Part shown: piece by piece, positions 1 to 7,901 of the stretch
Numbering within the stretch: the stretch's first letter is position 1
How the letters are laid out: each line of letters starts with the position of its first letter
The notes under the pieces: generated by a model
Databases searched by the model: none
What the model was told of the DNA's origin: nothing
What the model saw: the letters and a program-made list of their open reading frames with translations, nothing else
Translations under genes and position numbers: made by a program
NCBI GenBank assembly: GCA_934141535.1
Contig: CAKPCH010000003.1
Coordinates: 95,868 to 159,867, forward strand
Direction of reading: 5' to 3'
DNA: 64,000 bases
Origin: an uncultured Bacilli bacterium
Lineage (GTDB): Bacteria; Bacillota_I; Bacilli_A; RF39; UBA660

Positions 1-624
1 TCAAAAATATTTATGTGGATGTTTGTAGGACTTGCAATTACATTTGGTGTAGGCTATTATGTATCTTTAAATGAAAACATGTTATATAACATATTTAAAA
101 GCTACTATGTAATATTAATAATAATAGAACTTGCATTGGTTATATTCTTAAGCGCTAAAATAAATAGTATGCAACCAACAACAGCAAAATTATTATTCTG
201 CTTATATTCATTTGTAACAGGACTTACATTCTCATCAATATTTGTTGTATATCAAATTACATCTATAATATATGTATTTGGTATAACTGCACTTTTATTT
301 CTTATATTTGCTTTAATTGGTTATTATACCAAAATAGATTTAACAAAAATAGGAACATATCTTATTATGGGACTTATAGGAATAATAATTTGTAGTATAA
401 TAAATATGTTTGTTAAGAGTGCTGCTTTTAATATGACTTATATAATAATAGGTTTAATAATATTTATAATATATGTAGCATACGATATACAAGTAATAAA
501 AAATAATTTATACAATATTGAAAATGAAGATAATCAAGCAATATATGGAGCACTTCAATTATATCTAGATTTCATTAATATATTCTTAAGATTATTACAA
601 TTATTTGGAAAAAATAAAGATTAA
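1..624 (+). CDS. Bax inhibitor-1 (YbhL/YccA) family membrane protein, 5' partial
   Basis: The reading frame is open to the first base of the window, so the N-terminus lies outside; the visible part reads SKIFMWMFVGL and then six or so hydrophobic segments. The C-terminal signature GALQLYLDFINIFLRLLQLFG is typical of the bacterial BI-1/UPF0005 family, whose members are seven-helix inner-membrane proteins (YbhL in E. coli, YetJ in B. subtilis, a pH-sensitive calcium leak channel). Family membership is clear; the substrate in this organism is an inference. About 30 residues are likely missing. It ends in an intrinsic terminator that overlaps its stop codon. Confidence 0.88.
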   Translation, partial: SKIFMWMFVGLAITFGVGYYVSLNENMLYNIFKSYYVILIIIELALVIFLSAKINSMQPTTAKLLFCLYSFVTGLTFSSIFVVYQITSIIYVFGITALLFLIFALIGYYTKIDLTKIGTYLIMGLIGIIICSIINMFVKSAAFNMTYIIIGLIIFIIYVAYDIQVIKNNLYNIENEDNQAIYGALQLYLDFINIFLRLLQLFGKNKD

Positions 625-645
625 ATAGTCATTTGACTATTTTTC
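623..645 (+). terminator. Intrinsic terminator after the BI-1 gene
   Basis: AAATAGTC (623-630) pairs with GACTATTT (635-642), closing a short loop, and is followed by a T run. The stem begins inside the stop codon of the upstream gene. Confidence 0.8.
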
Positions 646-657
646 TATATAAAATAC

Positions 658-686
658 TTGCAAAAATATTATTTTTTTGATAAACT
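658..686 (+). promoter_or_regulatory. Sigma-A promoter for rpmE
   Basis: TTGCAA (658-663), a 17-base spacer and TAAACT (681-686), with a TGA extension just ahead of the -10. Transcription would start near 693, giving a leader of about 50 bases. Confidence 0.65.
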
Positions 687-706
687 ATGTAAGTAATTAA
701 ATTTCT

Positions 707-725
707 ATGACTTTTAATAAGTCAT
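707..725 (+). promoter_or_regulatory. Hairpin in the rpmE (L31) leader
   Basis: ATGACTT (707-713) and AAGTCAT (719-725) form a perfect 7-bp stem with a 5-base loop, ending just before the GGGAGGAG ribosome binding site. L31 leaders with autoregulatory structures are known in Firmicutes; that this hairpin is one of them is an inference from position only. Confidence 0.4.
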
Positions 726-743
726 GGCGGGAGGAGAGTTAAA

Positions 744-956
744 ATGAAGAAAGTAGAAAACGCATACGTTGATACAACTGTTAAATGTGCTTGTGGTAAT
801 ACTTTTACAGTAAAATCAAATAAACCAGAAATGCATTTAGAAGTTTGTAATGAATGTCATCCTTTTTACAAAGGTGGTAATGGTACACAAACATCTAAAA
901 CAGGACGTGTAGAAAAATTCAATCGTAAATATGGTCTTAACAAAGAAGCAAAATAA
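744..956 (+). CDS. rpmE: 50S ribosomal protein bL31, zinc-binding form
   Basis: A 70-residue protein with the L31 pattern: CACG near residue 15 and CNEC near residue 36 supply the cysteines of the zinc-containing (C+) type, followed by HPFYKGG and a C-terminal basic stretch KTGRVEKFNRKYG. It sits at the small-large subunit bridge B1b. ATG at 744 has a strong GGGAGGAG site 7 bases upstream. The gene is monocistronic between its own promoter and a terminator. A zinc-free paralogue, if the organism has one, is not in this window. Confidence 0.97.
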   Translation: MKKVENAYVDTTVKCACGNTFTVKSNKPEMHLEVCNECHPFYKGGNGTQTSKTGRVEKFNRKYGLNKEAK

Positions 957-968
957 TGCTTCTTTTTT
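942..968 (+). terminator. Intrinsic terminator of rpmE
   Basis: AAAGAAGCA (942-950) and TGCTTCTTT (957-965) form a perfect 9-bp stem around a 6-base loop, followed by Ts. The stop codon of rpmE lies in the loop, so the 3' end of the gene is part of the terminator. Confidence 0.88.
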
Positions 969-1012
969 GTATATTAATTTTTAAAAATTCCAATAATAAT
1001 ATTGGTGATAAT

Positions 1013-1735
1013 ATGAATATTAATTTTAGTGAATTGTTAAACGTAACAATAAGAGCACTTTCTTCTTTAGTAACTTTGTTTTTAATTACTAAAATGTTAG
1101 GTAAAAAACAGGTATCACAATTATCGCTTTTTGATTATGTTATAGGAATATCAATAGGAAATTTTGCAGCAGAGATGACTATAAATTTAGAATCAAATGA
1201 GATAAATGGAATATTGGCAGTAGTATTATTTGGCCTTTTTGCATACTTAGTATCATATCTTACAATGAAAAGTATAGTTATGAGAAGATTTTTTATGGGT
1301 ACACCTACAGTAATAATTCAGAATGGAAAAATATTAGAACAAAATTTAAAAAAAGTAAAATTTGATATAAACGATATGTTAGAAGAAATAAGAAGTAATG
1401 GATACTTTGATTTATCACAGGTTGAATATGCATTAATGGAGGCCAATGGAAAACTTAGCATATTACCTAAAGCAGAAAATAGACCATTAACTCCAAAAGA
1501 TATGAAATTAAAAGTACAAAATGAAGGCTTGTGTGCTAATGTAATAATAGATTCTAAAATAATGCATAATAACTTAAAAAATATAAACAAAGATGAAAAA
1601 TGGTTGAAACAGGAATTAAAAGTTAAAGGGTATGCTGATTTAGATAAAATATTACTTGCTACTGTTGATATAAACAATAAAATAACTATATATGAAAGAA
1701 ACTTAAACATAGAATCAAAAGATATATTAGAATAA
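1013..1735 (+). CDS. DUF421 (YetF-like) membrane protein
   Basis: A 240-residue protein. Three hydrophobic segments occupy about residues 1-85, with the family pattern FDYVIGISIGNFAAEM in the second; the rest is a soluble two-lobed domain containing LSQVEYALMEANGKLSILPK, typical of DUF421/YetF. B. subtilis members are spore or envelope membrane proteins of unclear function, so no activity is assigned. An ATG at 956 also opens this frame, but it lies inside the rpmE terminator; ATG 1013 follows GGTGAT at the usual distance and is preferred. No clear promoter was identified for it between 968 and 1013. Confidence 0.85.
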   Translation: MNINFSELLNVTIRALSSLVTLFLITKMLGKKQVSQLSLFDYVIGISIGNFAAEMTINLESNEINGILAVVLFGLFAYLVSYLTMKSIVMRRFFMGTPTVIIQNGKILEQNLKKVKFDINDMLEEIRSNGYFDLSQVEYALMEANGKLSILPKAENRPLTPKDMKLKVQNEGLCANVIIDSKIMHNNLKNINKDEKWLKQELKVKGYADLDKILLATVDINNKITIYERNLNIESKDILE

Positions 1736-1824
1736 ATACGTAAAATTTTGTAAATAAAACACAAAAAAAGTAAATAAAAGTGACAATACATATTATATTT
1801 GATATAGTATAATTGGTGGTAAAT

Positions 1825-2271
1825 ATGAAAAGACATTTTTGTGCATCAACATTTATAATAAATCCATATAATAAAAAAATATTATTAGTTAAACACAAAA
1901 GAAATAAAAAATGGACACAACCTGGAGGACATATGGAGTATAATGAAACTCCAGAGGAAACAGCACTTAGAGAAGCATATGAGGAAACCGGTCTTCATGT
2001 TAAGTTATTAGGAGAAAGATTTCCAAGAGAAGAAGATTTTATAAGACCTTTAGGTATACAAAAAAATAGAAGAACAACAATGGATGGAGAAATGCATATG
2101 CATATAGATATAATATATGCTGCAATACCAAATGATGATAATGAAGTTGTTTTAAATAAAGAAGAAAGTGATGATATTGCTTGGTTTACAAGAGAAGAAT
2201 TAGAATACATCGATTGTTTTCCTGATATTAAAATAACAATGGATTATATATTAAGAAACATAATAAAATAA
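1825..2271 (+). CDS. NUDIX hydrolase
   Basis: A 148-residue single-domain NUDIX protein. The Nudix box is complete: GGHMEYNETPEETALREAYEETGL at about residues 35-58 matches G-x5-E-x7-R-E-U-x-E-E-x-G-U, which binds the divalent metal that cleaves nucleoside diphosphate-X substrates. The substrate cannot be read from the sequence. ATG 1825 follows a GGTGGT site; a TTG at 1813 in the same frame coincides with a TATAAT element (1808-1813) and is not a likely start. The next gene begins two bases after the stop, so the two are probably co-transcribed. Confidence 0.9.
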   Translation: MKRHFCASTFIINPYNKKILLVKHKRNKKWTQPGGHMEYNETPEETALREAYEETGLHVKLLGERFPREEDFIRPLGIQKNRRTTMDGEMHMHIDIIYAAIPNDDNEVVLNKEESDDIAWFTREELEYIDCFPDIKITMDYILRNIIK

Positions 2272-2272
2272 T

Positions 2273-2995
2273 ATGAAAAAGAAAAAAAGTACAAATATAA
2301 TTACTCTTGTAACAACACTTTCATTATTAATATTTTTAAATACTAATTCTACTTTAAAGACATTATTAAAAAATTATTTTAATCCAATAGATTATTCTTC
2401 ATATACATTAGATAATGTTCCAGAATACAGTGATCAGTCATATGTAATAATAAATGATAATAATCCTGATTTTCTTGATGAAGATAAAATAACTGAAGTA
2501 TTTGAAATTTATAGCCCATTAGATAAATTAAATAGGGCTGGTGTAGCATTTGCATCAGTTAGTATAGATACAATGCCTGATGAAGAAAGAGGCAGTATTG
2601 GAAATATAAAACCAAGTGGTTGGCACACAGTTAAATATGACATTATAGATGGAAAATATTTATATAATAGATGCCATTTAATAGGTTATCAATTAACTGG
2701 AGAAAATGCTAATGAAAAAAACTTAATAACTTGTACAAGAAGTATGAATATGAACGGAATGTTAGAATTTGAAAACATGGTAGCTAATTATGTTAAAGAA
2801 ACAAATAATCATGTTTTATATAGAGTAACACCAATTTATAAAGATGATAACTTATTAGCAAGTGGTGTTCAAATGGAGGCATATTCAATAGAGGATAATG
2901 GTGAAGGAATTAAGTTTAATGTATATGTATATAATGTACAAGATGGTATAGATATAGATTATAAAACAGGAGAGAGCAAATTATCAAAAAAATAA
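2273..2995 (+). CDS. DNA/RNA non-specific endonuclease, membrane-anchored (DNA-entry nuclease type)
   Basis: A 240-residue protein with an N-terminal hydrophobic anchor or signal (about residues 8-31) and a beta-beta-alpha metal nuclease domain. The catalytic motif is NRCHLIGYQLTGENANEKN, in which NRCH (132-135) takes the place of the classical DRGH; the histidine is retained and the downstream asparagine that binds the metal (ENANEKN) is present. This arrangement is that of streptococcal EndA and related Firmicute nucleases, which act outside the membrane on DNA during uptake or for nutrient recovery. A role in competence is an inference; no com genes are in the window. It begins two bases after the NUDIX gene. 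Confidence 0.88.
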   Translation: MKKKKSTNIITLVTTLSLLIFLNTNSTLKTLLKNYFNPIDYSSYTLDNVPEYSDQSYVIINDNNPDFLDEDKITEVFEIYSPLDKLNRAGVAFASVSIDTMPDEERGSIGNIKPSGWHTVKYDIIDGKYLYNRCHLIGYQLTGENANEKNLITCTRSMNMNGMLEFENMVANYVKETNNHVLYRVTPIYKDDNLLASGVQMEAYSIEDNGEGIKFNVYVYNVQDGIDIDYKTGESKLSKK

Positions 2996-3007
2996 TTTGC
3001 TTTTTTT
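2975..3007 (+). terminator. Intrinsic terminator after the nuclease gene
   Basis: AGCAAATTA (2975-2983) pairs with TAATTTGCT (2993-3001), followed by a run of Ts. The stop codon is within the 3' arm. Confidence 0.82.
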
Positions 3008-3024
3008 AAATTATGTGCTATAAT
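2997..3024 (+). promoter_or_regulatory. Sigma-A promoter for typA, extended -10
   Basis: TTGCTT (2997-3002), a 16-base spacer and TATAAT (3019-3024) with TGC immediately upstream of the -10. The -35 overlaps the 3' arm of the preceding terminator. Confidence 0.72.
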
Positions 3025-3053
3025 TGTAAAGTGTTTTGAAGGAAGTGTTATAA

Positions 3054-4868
3054 ATGAACAAACGAAATGTAGCAATCATAGCCCATGTAGACCATGGTAA
3101 AACAACATTAGTAGATAAATTATTACAAGCAAGTGGAACTTTTAGAAGTAATGAAGAAGTACAAGAAAGAGCAATGGATTCTAACGATATCGAAAGAGAA
3201 CGTGGAATAACAATACTTGCTAAACCAACTTCTATAGAATATAAAGGTTGCCATATTAATATATTAGATACACCAGGACATGCTGACTTTGGTGGAGAAG
3301 TAGAACGTATAATGAATATGGTTGATGGAGTTTTACTTGTAGTAGATGCTTATGAAGGTACAATGCCACAAACAAGATTCGTATTAAAAAAAGCTATAGA
3401 AGCAGGAGTAAAACCAATAGTAGTTGTAAATAAAATAGATAAAGAATCTGCTAGACCAAAAGAAGTAATAGATGAAGTAATGGATTTATTTATTGAATTA
3501 GGTGCTGACATTGATGATTTAGATTTTCCAATCGTATACGTATCAGCAATTAATGGTACATCTAGTTTTTCACCTGATGTTAATACTCAAGAAAAAGATA
3601 TGACTAAAGTACTTGACTTAATAGTAGATAATATACCAGCAGCTGCATCAGATATCGATGGCGATTTACAATTTCAACCAGCACTTTTAGACTATAATGA
3701 CTTTGTAGGACGTATAGGTGTAGGGCTTGTAAAACGTGGAAAAATAAAAACTGGAGAAATGGTAAGTTGTGTAAGAATAGATGGTTCTATTAAGCAATTT
3801 AGAATTGCTAAAATATTTGGTTATGTGGGACTTAAAAGAGTTGAAATAGCAACTGCAGAAGCAGGAGATATAATAGCAATCGCTGGTTTACCTGATATAA
3901 GTGTTGGTGAAACTATATGCGATATTGGTAAAGAAGAAGCACTACCATTACTAAGAATAGATGAACCAACTCTACAAATGACATTTGGAGTTAATACATC
4001 ACCATTCTGTGGTAGAGAAGGTAAAATAGTTACAGCACGTAAAATACAAGAAAGATTATTAAAAGAAACAGAAAAAGACGTTTCACTTAAAGTAGAAAAC
4101 GTTCCAGATAATTCAGAAGCATTTATAGTATCAGGGCGTGGTGAATTACACTTATCTATATTAATAGAAAACATGAGACGTGAAGGATTTGAGTTACAAG
4201 TATCAAAACCAGCTATAATAAAAAAAGAAATAGATGGAGTAACTTGTGAACCATTTGAAGAAGTTCAAATAGATGTTCCAGATGAGTTTGTAGGTCCAGT
4301 AATTGAAGCAATAGGAAACAGAGAAGGCGAAATGAAAAACATGAGTAATGAAAATGGACAAACAAGATTACATTACTTAGTGCCAACTCGAGGATTAATT
4401 GGGTTTATGACAGAATTTATGACTATGACAAAAGGATATGGAATTATAAATCATACATTTGATTCTTATAAACCATTAGCAGGTACTCATGTAGGAACAA
4501 GAAAAAACGGAGTTCTAGTTTCTATGGAAAATGGCAAATCTACTGCATATGCTTTAGGACAATTAGAAGATCGTGGTGTTATGTTTATTGAACCAGGTGT
4601 AGAAGTTTACGAAGGTATGATAGTTGGTGAAAATAACCATGATAACGATTTAGCAGTTAATGTAGTAAAAGGTAAAAACTTAACTAATACTCGTTCATCA
4701 AGTAAGGATCATACAGTAGTATTAAAGAGACCTAAATTAATGAGCCTTGAAGTATGTTTAGATTATATAAATGAAGATGAACTAGTAGAAGTAACTCCAA
4801 TTAGCTTTAGAATGAGAAAAAGAATATTAAACACTGAATTAAGAAAAAAACAAGATGCTAGAAAATAA
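3054..4868 (+). CDS. typA: GTP-binding protein TypA/BipA
   Basis: A 604-residue translational GTPase. G1 is AHVDHGKTT (10-18), the G2 region ERERGIT (47-53), G3 DTPGHADF (72-79), G4 NKID (126-129); an EF-G-like beta-barrel, domains III and V and the BipA-specific C-terminal domain follow, at the usual family length. BipA binds the ribosome near the A site and assists 50S assembly at low temperature or stress. ATG 3054 follows GGAAGTG. It is monocistronic, bounded by its own promoter and by a terminator shared with the convergent regulator gene. Confidence 0.97.
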   Translation: MNKRNVAIIAHVDHGKTTLVDKLLQASGTFRSNEEVQERAMDSNDIERERGITILAKPTSIEYKGCHINILDTPGHADFGGEVERIMNMVDGVLLVVDAYEGTMPQTRFVLKKAIEAGVKPIVVVNKIDKESARPKEVIDEVMDLFIELGADIDDLDFPIVYVSAINGTSSFSPDVNTQEKDMTKVLDLIVDNIPAAASDIDGDLQFQPALLDYNDFVGRIGVGLVKRGKIKTGEMVSCVRIDGSIKQFRIAKIFGYVGLKRVEIATAEAGDIIAIAGLPDISVGETICDIGKEEALPLLRIDEPTLQMTFGVNTSPFCGREGKIVTARKIQERLLKETEKDVSLKVENVPDNSEAFIVSGRGELHLSILIENMRREGFELQVSKPAIIKKEIDGVTCEPFEEVQIDVPDEFVGPVIEAIGNREGEMKNMSNENGQTRLHYLVPTRGLIGFMTEFMTMTKGYGIINHTFDSYKPLAGTHVGTRKNGVLVSMENGKSTAYALGQLEDRGVMFIEPGVEVYEGMIVGENNHDNDLAVNVVKGKNLTNTRSSSKDHTVVLKRPKLMSLEVCLDYINEDELVEVTPISFRMRKRILNTELRKKQDARK

Positions 4869-4896
4869 AAACGACTAATTTAAACTTAGTCGTTTT
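4868..4896. terminator. Bidirectional terminator between typA and the XRE gene
   Basis: AAAACGACTAA (4868-4878) and TTAGTCGTTTT (4886-4896) form a perfect 11-bp stem; T runs exist on both strands. The stop codons of both convergent genes touch the stem. Confidence 0.85.
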
Positions 4897-5119
4897 GTTT
4901 ATTAAAGAAATCTCTAATATCACAACCTAAAACTTCAGCGATTTCTTCTAATGTATCAATTGAAATTGTTTGGTGAGTCTTAGATTCTAACTTTGCTATA
5001 AAACTTTCACTTAAATAAAGTCTTTCAGCAAGTTCTCTTTGTTTAAGGCCTTTAATTTTTCTGTATTTCTTTATGTTTTTGCCTATAACATTATAAATAT
5101 TGGACTTCCTTTTCTCCAT
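4886..5119 (-). CDS. Small XRE-family HTH transcriptional regulator
   Basis: A 77-residue protein that is essentially one Cro/CI helix-turn-helix: RKIKGLKQRELAERLYLSES is followed by FIAKLESKTHQTISIDTLEEIAEVLG. It has no sensor or dimerisation domain, as in SinR-like or phage Cro-like small regulators. The start is taken as ATG at 5119, which lies five bases after GGTGAT; an ATG at 5125 and a GTG at 5128 in the same frame overlap that site. It is separated from ddl by only about 50 bases and could be co-transcribed with it. The target is unknown. Confidence 0.85.
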   Translation of the reverse strand: MEKRKSNIYNVIGKNIKKYRKIKGLKQRELAERLYLSESFIAKLESKTHQTISIDTLEEIAEVLGCDIRDFFNKQND

Positions 5120-5171
5120 ACTCATCACCCACTTAATTTTCTCATATTATTCTATATTTGTTTATAGACAA

Positions 5172-6134
5172 CTAGTCTATTGATAATAATTTGGTTATTA
5201 ATTTCTTGCCATTTATACCAATATTGTTCATTAGAATAGGATACATACTTATACTGGTAAATCCTGGAATTGTATTTAATTCATTAAAATAAAGCTTATT
5301 TTTAATAGTGTCATAAATAAAATCTATCCTACTTAAGCCTTTACAATTCAATATCTTAAATATTGTTTTTGATAAAGTTCTAATATCAGATTTTATATTT
5401 TTATCAATATCAGAAATTATCGTATCTGTATTATTTTTATATTTAGAATCATAATCATACCATTTACCATTATTAACGATTTCCCCCACATCAGATACAA
5501 TAAGTTTCTTTTTATCTTCTAAAATAGCACACTCTAATTCTCTATTGTGTTTTATAAACTCTTCGATTATAACATTATTATCATATTTTAAAGCACTCTT
5601 TATTCCTTTTTTTAATTCACTTTTGTTATTAGCAACACTAATACCTATAGAAGAACCACATTTACAAGGTTTAACTATAACAGGATAAGTTATTTCATCT
5701 AGATTAGTATTACTATTATAAATAACATAAGGAACTTGTGGAATATTAAACTTTTCTAAAATTAGTTTTGTCAACAATTTATCATATGAAATTAAACTAC
5801 TATAAGAATTACATCCTACATACTTAATATTAAATAACTCAAACATACTTTGTAATTTTCCATCTTCAACAGTATTTCCATGTATCATAGGAAAAACAAT
5901 ATCAAACTCACTAGCAAACCCAATAATATTATCTACACTTTTAATAATATTATTCTTCCAATTAATATTTATTTTATCTTTTTTAATAATATACCATTTA
6001 TTATCATAATCAACACCTACTAAACAAACATCAAATAAATCATAATCAATATTTTCTATTATAAAATTAACTGATTTACAAGAAATTTCATGTTCTTGTG
6101 AATTACCACCAAATAAAATTAAAACTTTTTTCAA
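5172..6134 (-). CDS. ddl: D-alanine--D-alanine ligase
   Basis: A 320-residue ATP-grasp ligase that makes D-Ala-D-Ala for peptidoglycan. NSQEHEIS (11-18) carries the glutamate that holds the first D-Ala; CGSSIGIS (159-166) is the glycine-rich loop; WYDYDSKY (225-232) is the omega loop with the tyrosine that marks D-Ala-D-Ala rather than D-Ala-D-lactate ligases; RIDF (269-272) and NELNTIPGFT (284-293) provide the magnesium ligands. This predicts normal vancomycin-sensitive termini for this enzyme. The start is a TTG at 6134 after GGTGG. It is divergent from parA. The genome position away from murF is unusual but not rare. Confidence 0.94.
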   Translation of the reverse strand: MKKVLILFGGNSQEHEISCKSVNFIIENIDYDLFDVCLVGVDYDNKWYIIKKDKININWKNNIIKSVDNIIGFASEFDIVFPMIHGNTVEDGKLQSMFELFNIKYVGCNSYSSLISYDKLLTKLILEKFNIPQVPYVIYNSNTNLDEITYPVIVKPCKCGSSIGISVANNKSELKKGIKSALKYDNNVIIEEFIKHNRELECAILEDKKKLIVSDVGEIVNNGKWYDYDSKYKNNTDTIISDIDKNIKSDIRTLSKTIFKILNCKGLSRIDFIYDTIKNKLYFNELNTIPGFTSISMYPILMNNIGINGKKLITKLLSID

Positions 6135-6170
6135 AATACCACCTAATTAATTTTATGAAAAATATTTTTA

Positions 6171-6222
6171 ATTATATCTTAATATAGATTTATTTGTAAA
6201 ATTGTGTTAAAATATTTATACA
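6171..6222. promoter_or_regulatory. Back-to-back promoters of ddl and parA sharing a -35 block
   Basis: On the minus strand TTACAA (6199-6194), 17 bases and TATAAT (6176-6171) suit ddl. On the plus strand the same six bases read TTGTAA (6194-6199), followed 17 bases later by TATACA (6217-6222) for parA; an alternative plus-strand extended -10, TGTTAAAAT, lies at 6205-6213. The two polymerases could not occupy the site together. Confidence 0.5.
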
Positions 6223-6249
6223 ATGAGAAAATGAAAAAAGGTGATTAGT

Positions 6250-7035
6250 ATGGGAAAGATTATAGCATTTGTTAACCAAAAAGGAGGAGTAGGTAAAACT
6301 ACTTCAAGTATAAATTTAGCAGCTTCCCTAGGACTTTTAGGTAAAAAAACATTACTTGTAGACTTAGATCCTCAAGGAAATAGTACTACGGGTGTTGGAA
6401 TTAATAAGGGTGACCTTGAAAGTAGTATTTATGAACTTTTAGTAGATAGAGCAGAAGTAAAAAAAGTAGTAGCAAAAACAAAATTTAAAAATTTATATTT
6501 AATACCAGCTTCAATAAATTTAGCAGGTGTAGATATGGAACTAATGGAGATGTCCCGTATGAATCCAGAGTTTGTACCACAACTTCAATTAAAAAAATAT
6601 TTAAGTGAAATAAAAGATGTTTTTGATTATATAATACTAGATTGTCCTCCATCATTAGGACTTATTACTACAAATGCTCTTGCAGCTTCAAATTCAGTTA
6701 TAATTCCGGTACAATGTGAATTCTTTGCTCTTGAAGGAATTATGCAACTATTAAATTCAATAATGATAGCACAAAAGAAATTAAATCCTAGTTTAGATAT
6801 AGAAGGTGTATTATTAACAATGCTTGATAATCGTACTAATTTAGGACTTGAAGTTGTTGAAGAAATAAAAAGTTATTTCAAAGAAAAAGTATATGATACT
6901 ATAATTCCTAGACTTGTAAGACTATCAGAGGCACCAAGTCATGGTAAGCCAATACATGCTTACGATCCTAGAAGCAGAGGAACTGAAGCTTATATTAATT
7001 TAGCTAAAGAGGTGATTGAAAGAAATGGAAACTAA
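6250..7035 (+). CDS. parA: Chromosome partitioning ATPase ParA/Soj
   Basis: A 261-residue deviant Walker ATPase. KGGVGKTT (11-18) is the Walker A with the signature lysine, LLVDLDPQGN (35-44) the A' motif and YIILDCPPSLG the Walker B. It lacks the N-terminal helix-turn-helix of plasmid type Ia ParA, so it is the short chromosomal Soj form, which with ParB organises origin regions and, in Bacillus, affects DnaA activity. ATG 6250 follows AAGGTG; a GTG at 6241 overlaps that site. The 3' end overlaps parB by 11 bases. Confidence 0.96.
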   Translation: MGKIIAFVNQKGGVGKTTSSINLAASLGLLGKKTLLVDLDPQGNSTTGVGINKGDLESSIYELLVDRAEVKKVVAKTKFKNLYLIPASINLAGVDMELMEMSRMNPEFVPQLQLKKYLSEIKDVFDYIILDCPPSLGLITTNALAASNSVIIPVQCEFFALEGIMQLLNSIMIAQKKLNPSLDIEGVLLTMLDNRTNLGLEVVEEIKSYFKEKVYDTIIPRLVRLSEAPSHGKPIHAYDPRSRGTEAYINLAKEVIERNGN

Positions 7036-7900
7036 AAAGAAAGCATTAGGACGTGGATTAGAACAATTATTTAATACTGAAAATTTAGATTTAGATACAT
7101 TTGAAAAAGCAGTATATGAAACTGCTACAAACGAAGAAATAATAGATTTAGATTTAGATGAATTAAGAGCAAATCCTTATCAACCAAGAAAAATATTCAA
7201 TGATGAAGCATTAGGGGATTTAGCAGAATCTATAAAAGAACACGGCGTATTTCAACCGATAATAGTTAAAAAAAGTATAAAAGGTTATGAAATAATAGCT
7301 GGCGAAAGAAGAGTTAGAGCATCAAAATTAGCAGGATTAAAGAAAATACCTGCAATAATTCGTAATTTAGATGATGAACAAATGATGGAAATAGCCCTTC
7401 TTGAAAACTTACAAAGAGAAAACTTAAGTTCAATAGAAGAAGCAATAGCATATAAATCAATGATAGAAAAACTTTCTTTAACACAAGACGAACTAGCTAA
7501 AAAAGTAGGTAAAAGTAGAAGCCATATAACAAATATATTAGGACTTTTAAGATTACCAAAAGAAGTGCAAAAAATGGTAGCAAGCAATCAATTAAGCATG
7601 GGACATGCTCGTGTTTTAAGTAAATTAGAAGACGATGAAAAAATAATTGCTATGGCACATGAGATTGTAGATAAAAAAATACCAGTAAGAGAATTAGAAG
7701 AAGAATCAACTCAAGAAACAAAAAAAGTTAAAATAGAAAGAAAGCATAAAGAAGTAAATAATGATTATAAATATGTAGAAGATCTATTAAGAGATTTACT
7801 AGATACAAAAGTAAAAATAAGAGACAAAAAAGTAGAAATAACATTTACTAATGTAGCAGATTTAAATAGAATATTAGAAATATTAAATGTAAAGGAATAA
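7025..7900 (+). CDS. parB: Chromosome partitioning protein ParB/Spo0J
   Basis: A 291-residue ParB. It starts with the ParA-stimulating peptide KKKALGRGLEQLF, then the CTP-binding N-domain with NPYQPRKIF and GERRVRA (93-99), ENLQRENL (127-134), a helix-turn-helix at about 153-175 that reads parS, and a short C-terminal dimer domain. No parS palindrome was found by eye in the window. GAGGTGAT lies inside the end of parA, so the two are translationally coupled. The first ATG after that site is at 7025. The gene is Spo0J rather than Noc by its pairing with soj and the downstream order. Confidence 0.95.
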   Translation: METKKKALGRGLEQLFNTENLDLDTFEKAVYETATNEEIIDLDLDELRANPYQPRKIFNDEALGDLAESIKEHGVFQPIIVKKSIKGYEIIAGERRVRASKLAGLKKIPAIIRNLDDEQMMEIALLENLQRENLSSIEEAIAYKSMIEKLSLTQDELAKKVGKSRSHITNILGLLRLPKEVQKMVASNQLSMGHARVLSKLEDDEKIIAMAHEIVDKKIPVRELEEESTQETKKVKIERKHKEVNNDYKYVEDLLRDLLDTKVKIRDKKVEITFTNVADLNRILEILNVKE

Positions 7901-7901
7901 A

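Noticed and set aside
956..1012. Longer N-terminus for the DUF421 protein
   Set aside because: The extension is the rpmE terminator; the ribosome binding site is downstream of it.
1318..1836. Long antisense open frame under the DUF421 gene
   Set aside because: It has no ribosome binding site, overlaps a well-supported gene completely and its amino-acid make-up is that of an antisense shadow in AT-rich DNA. The same applies to antisense frames under ribosomal genes (for example 20476-20931) and the ger operon (56117-56509).
6250..7900. parS site near parA-parB
   Set aside because: No copy of the 16-bp TGTTTCACGTGAAACA palindrome or a close variant was found by eye; a computed search would be needed.
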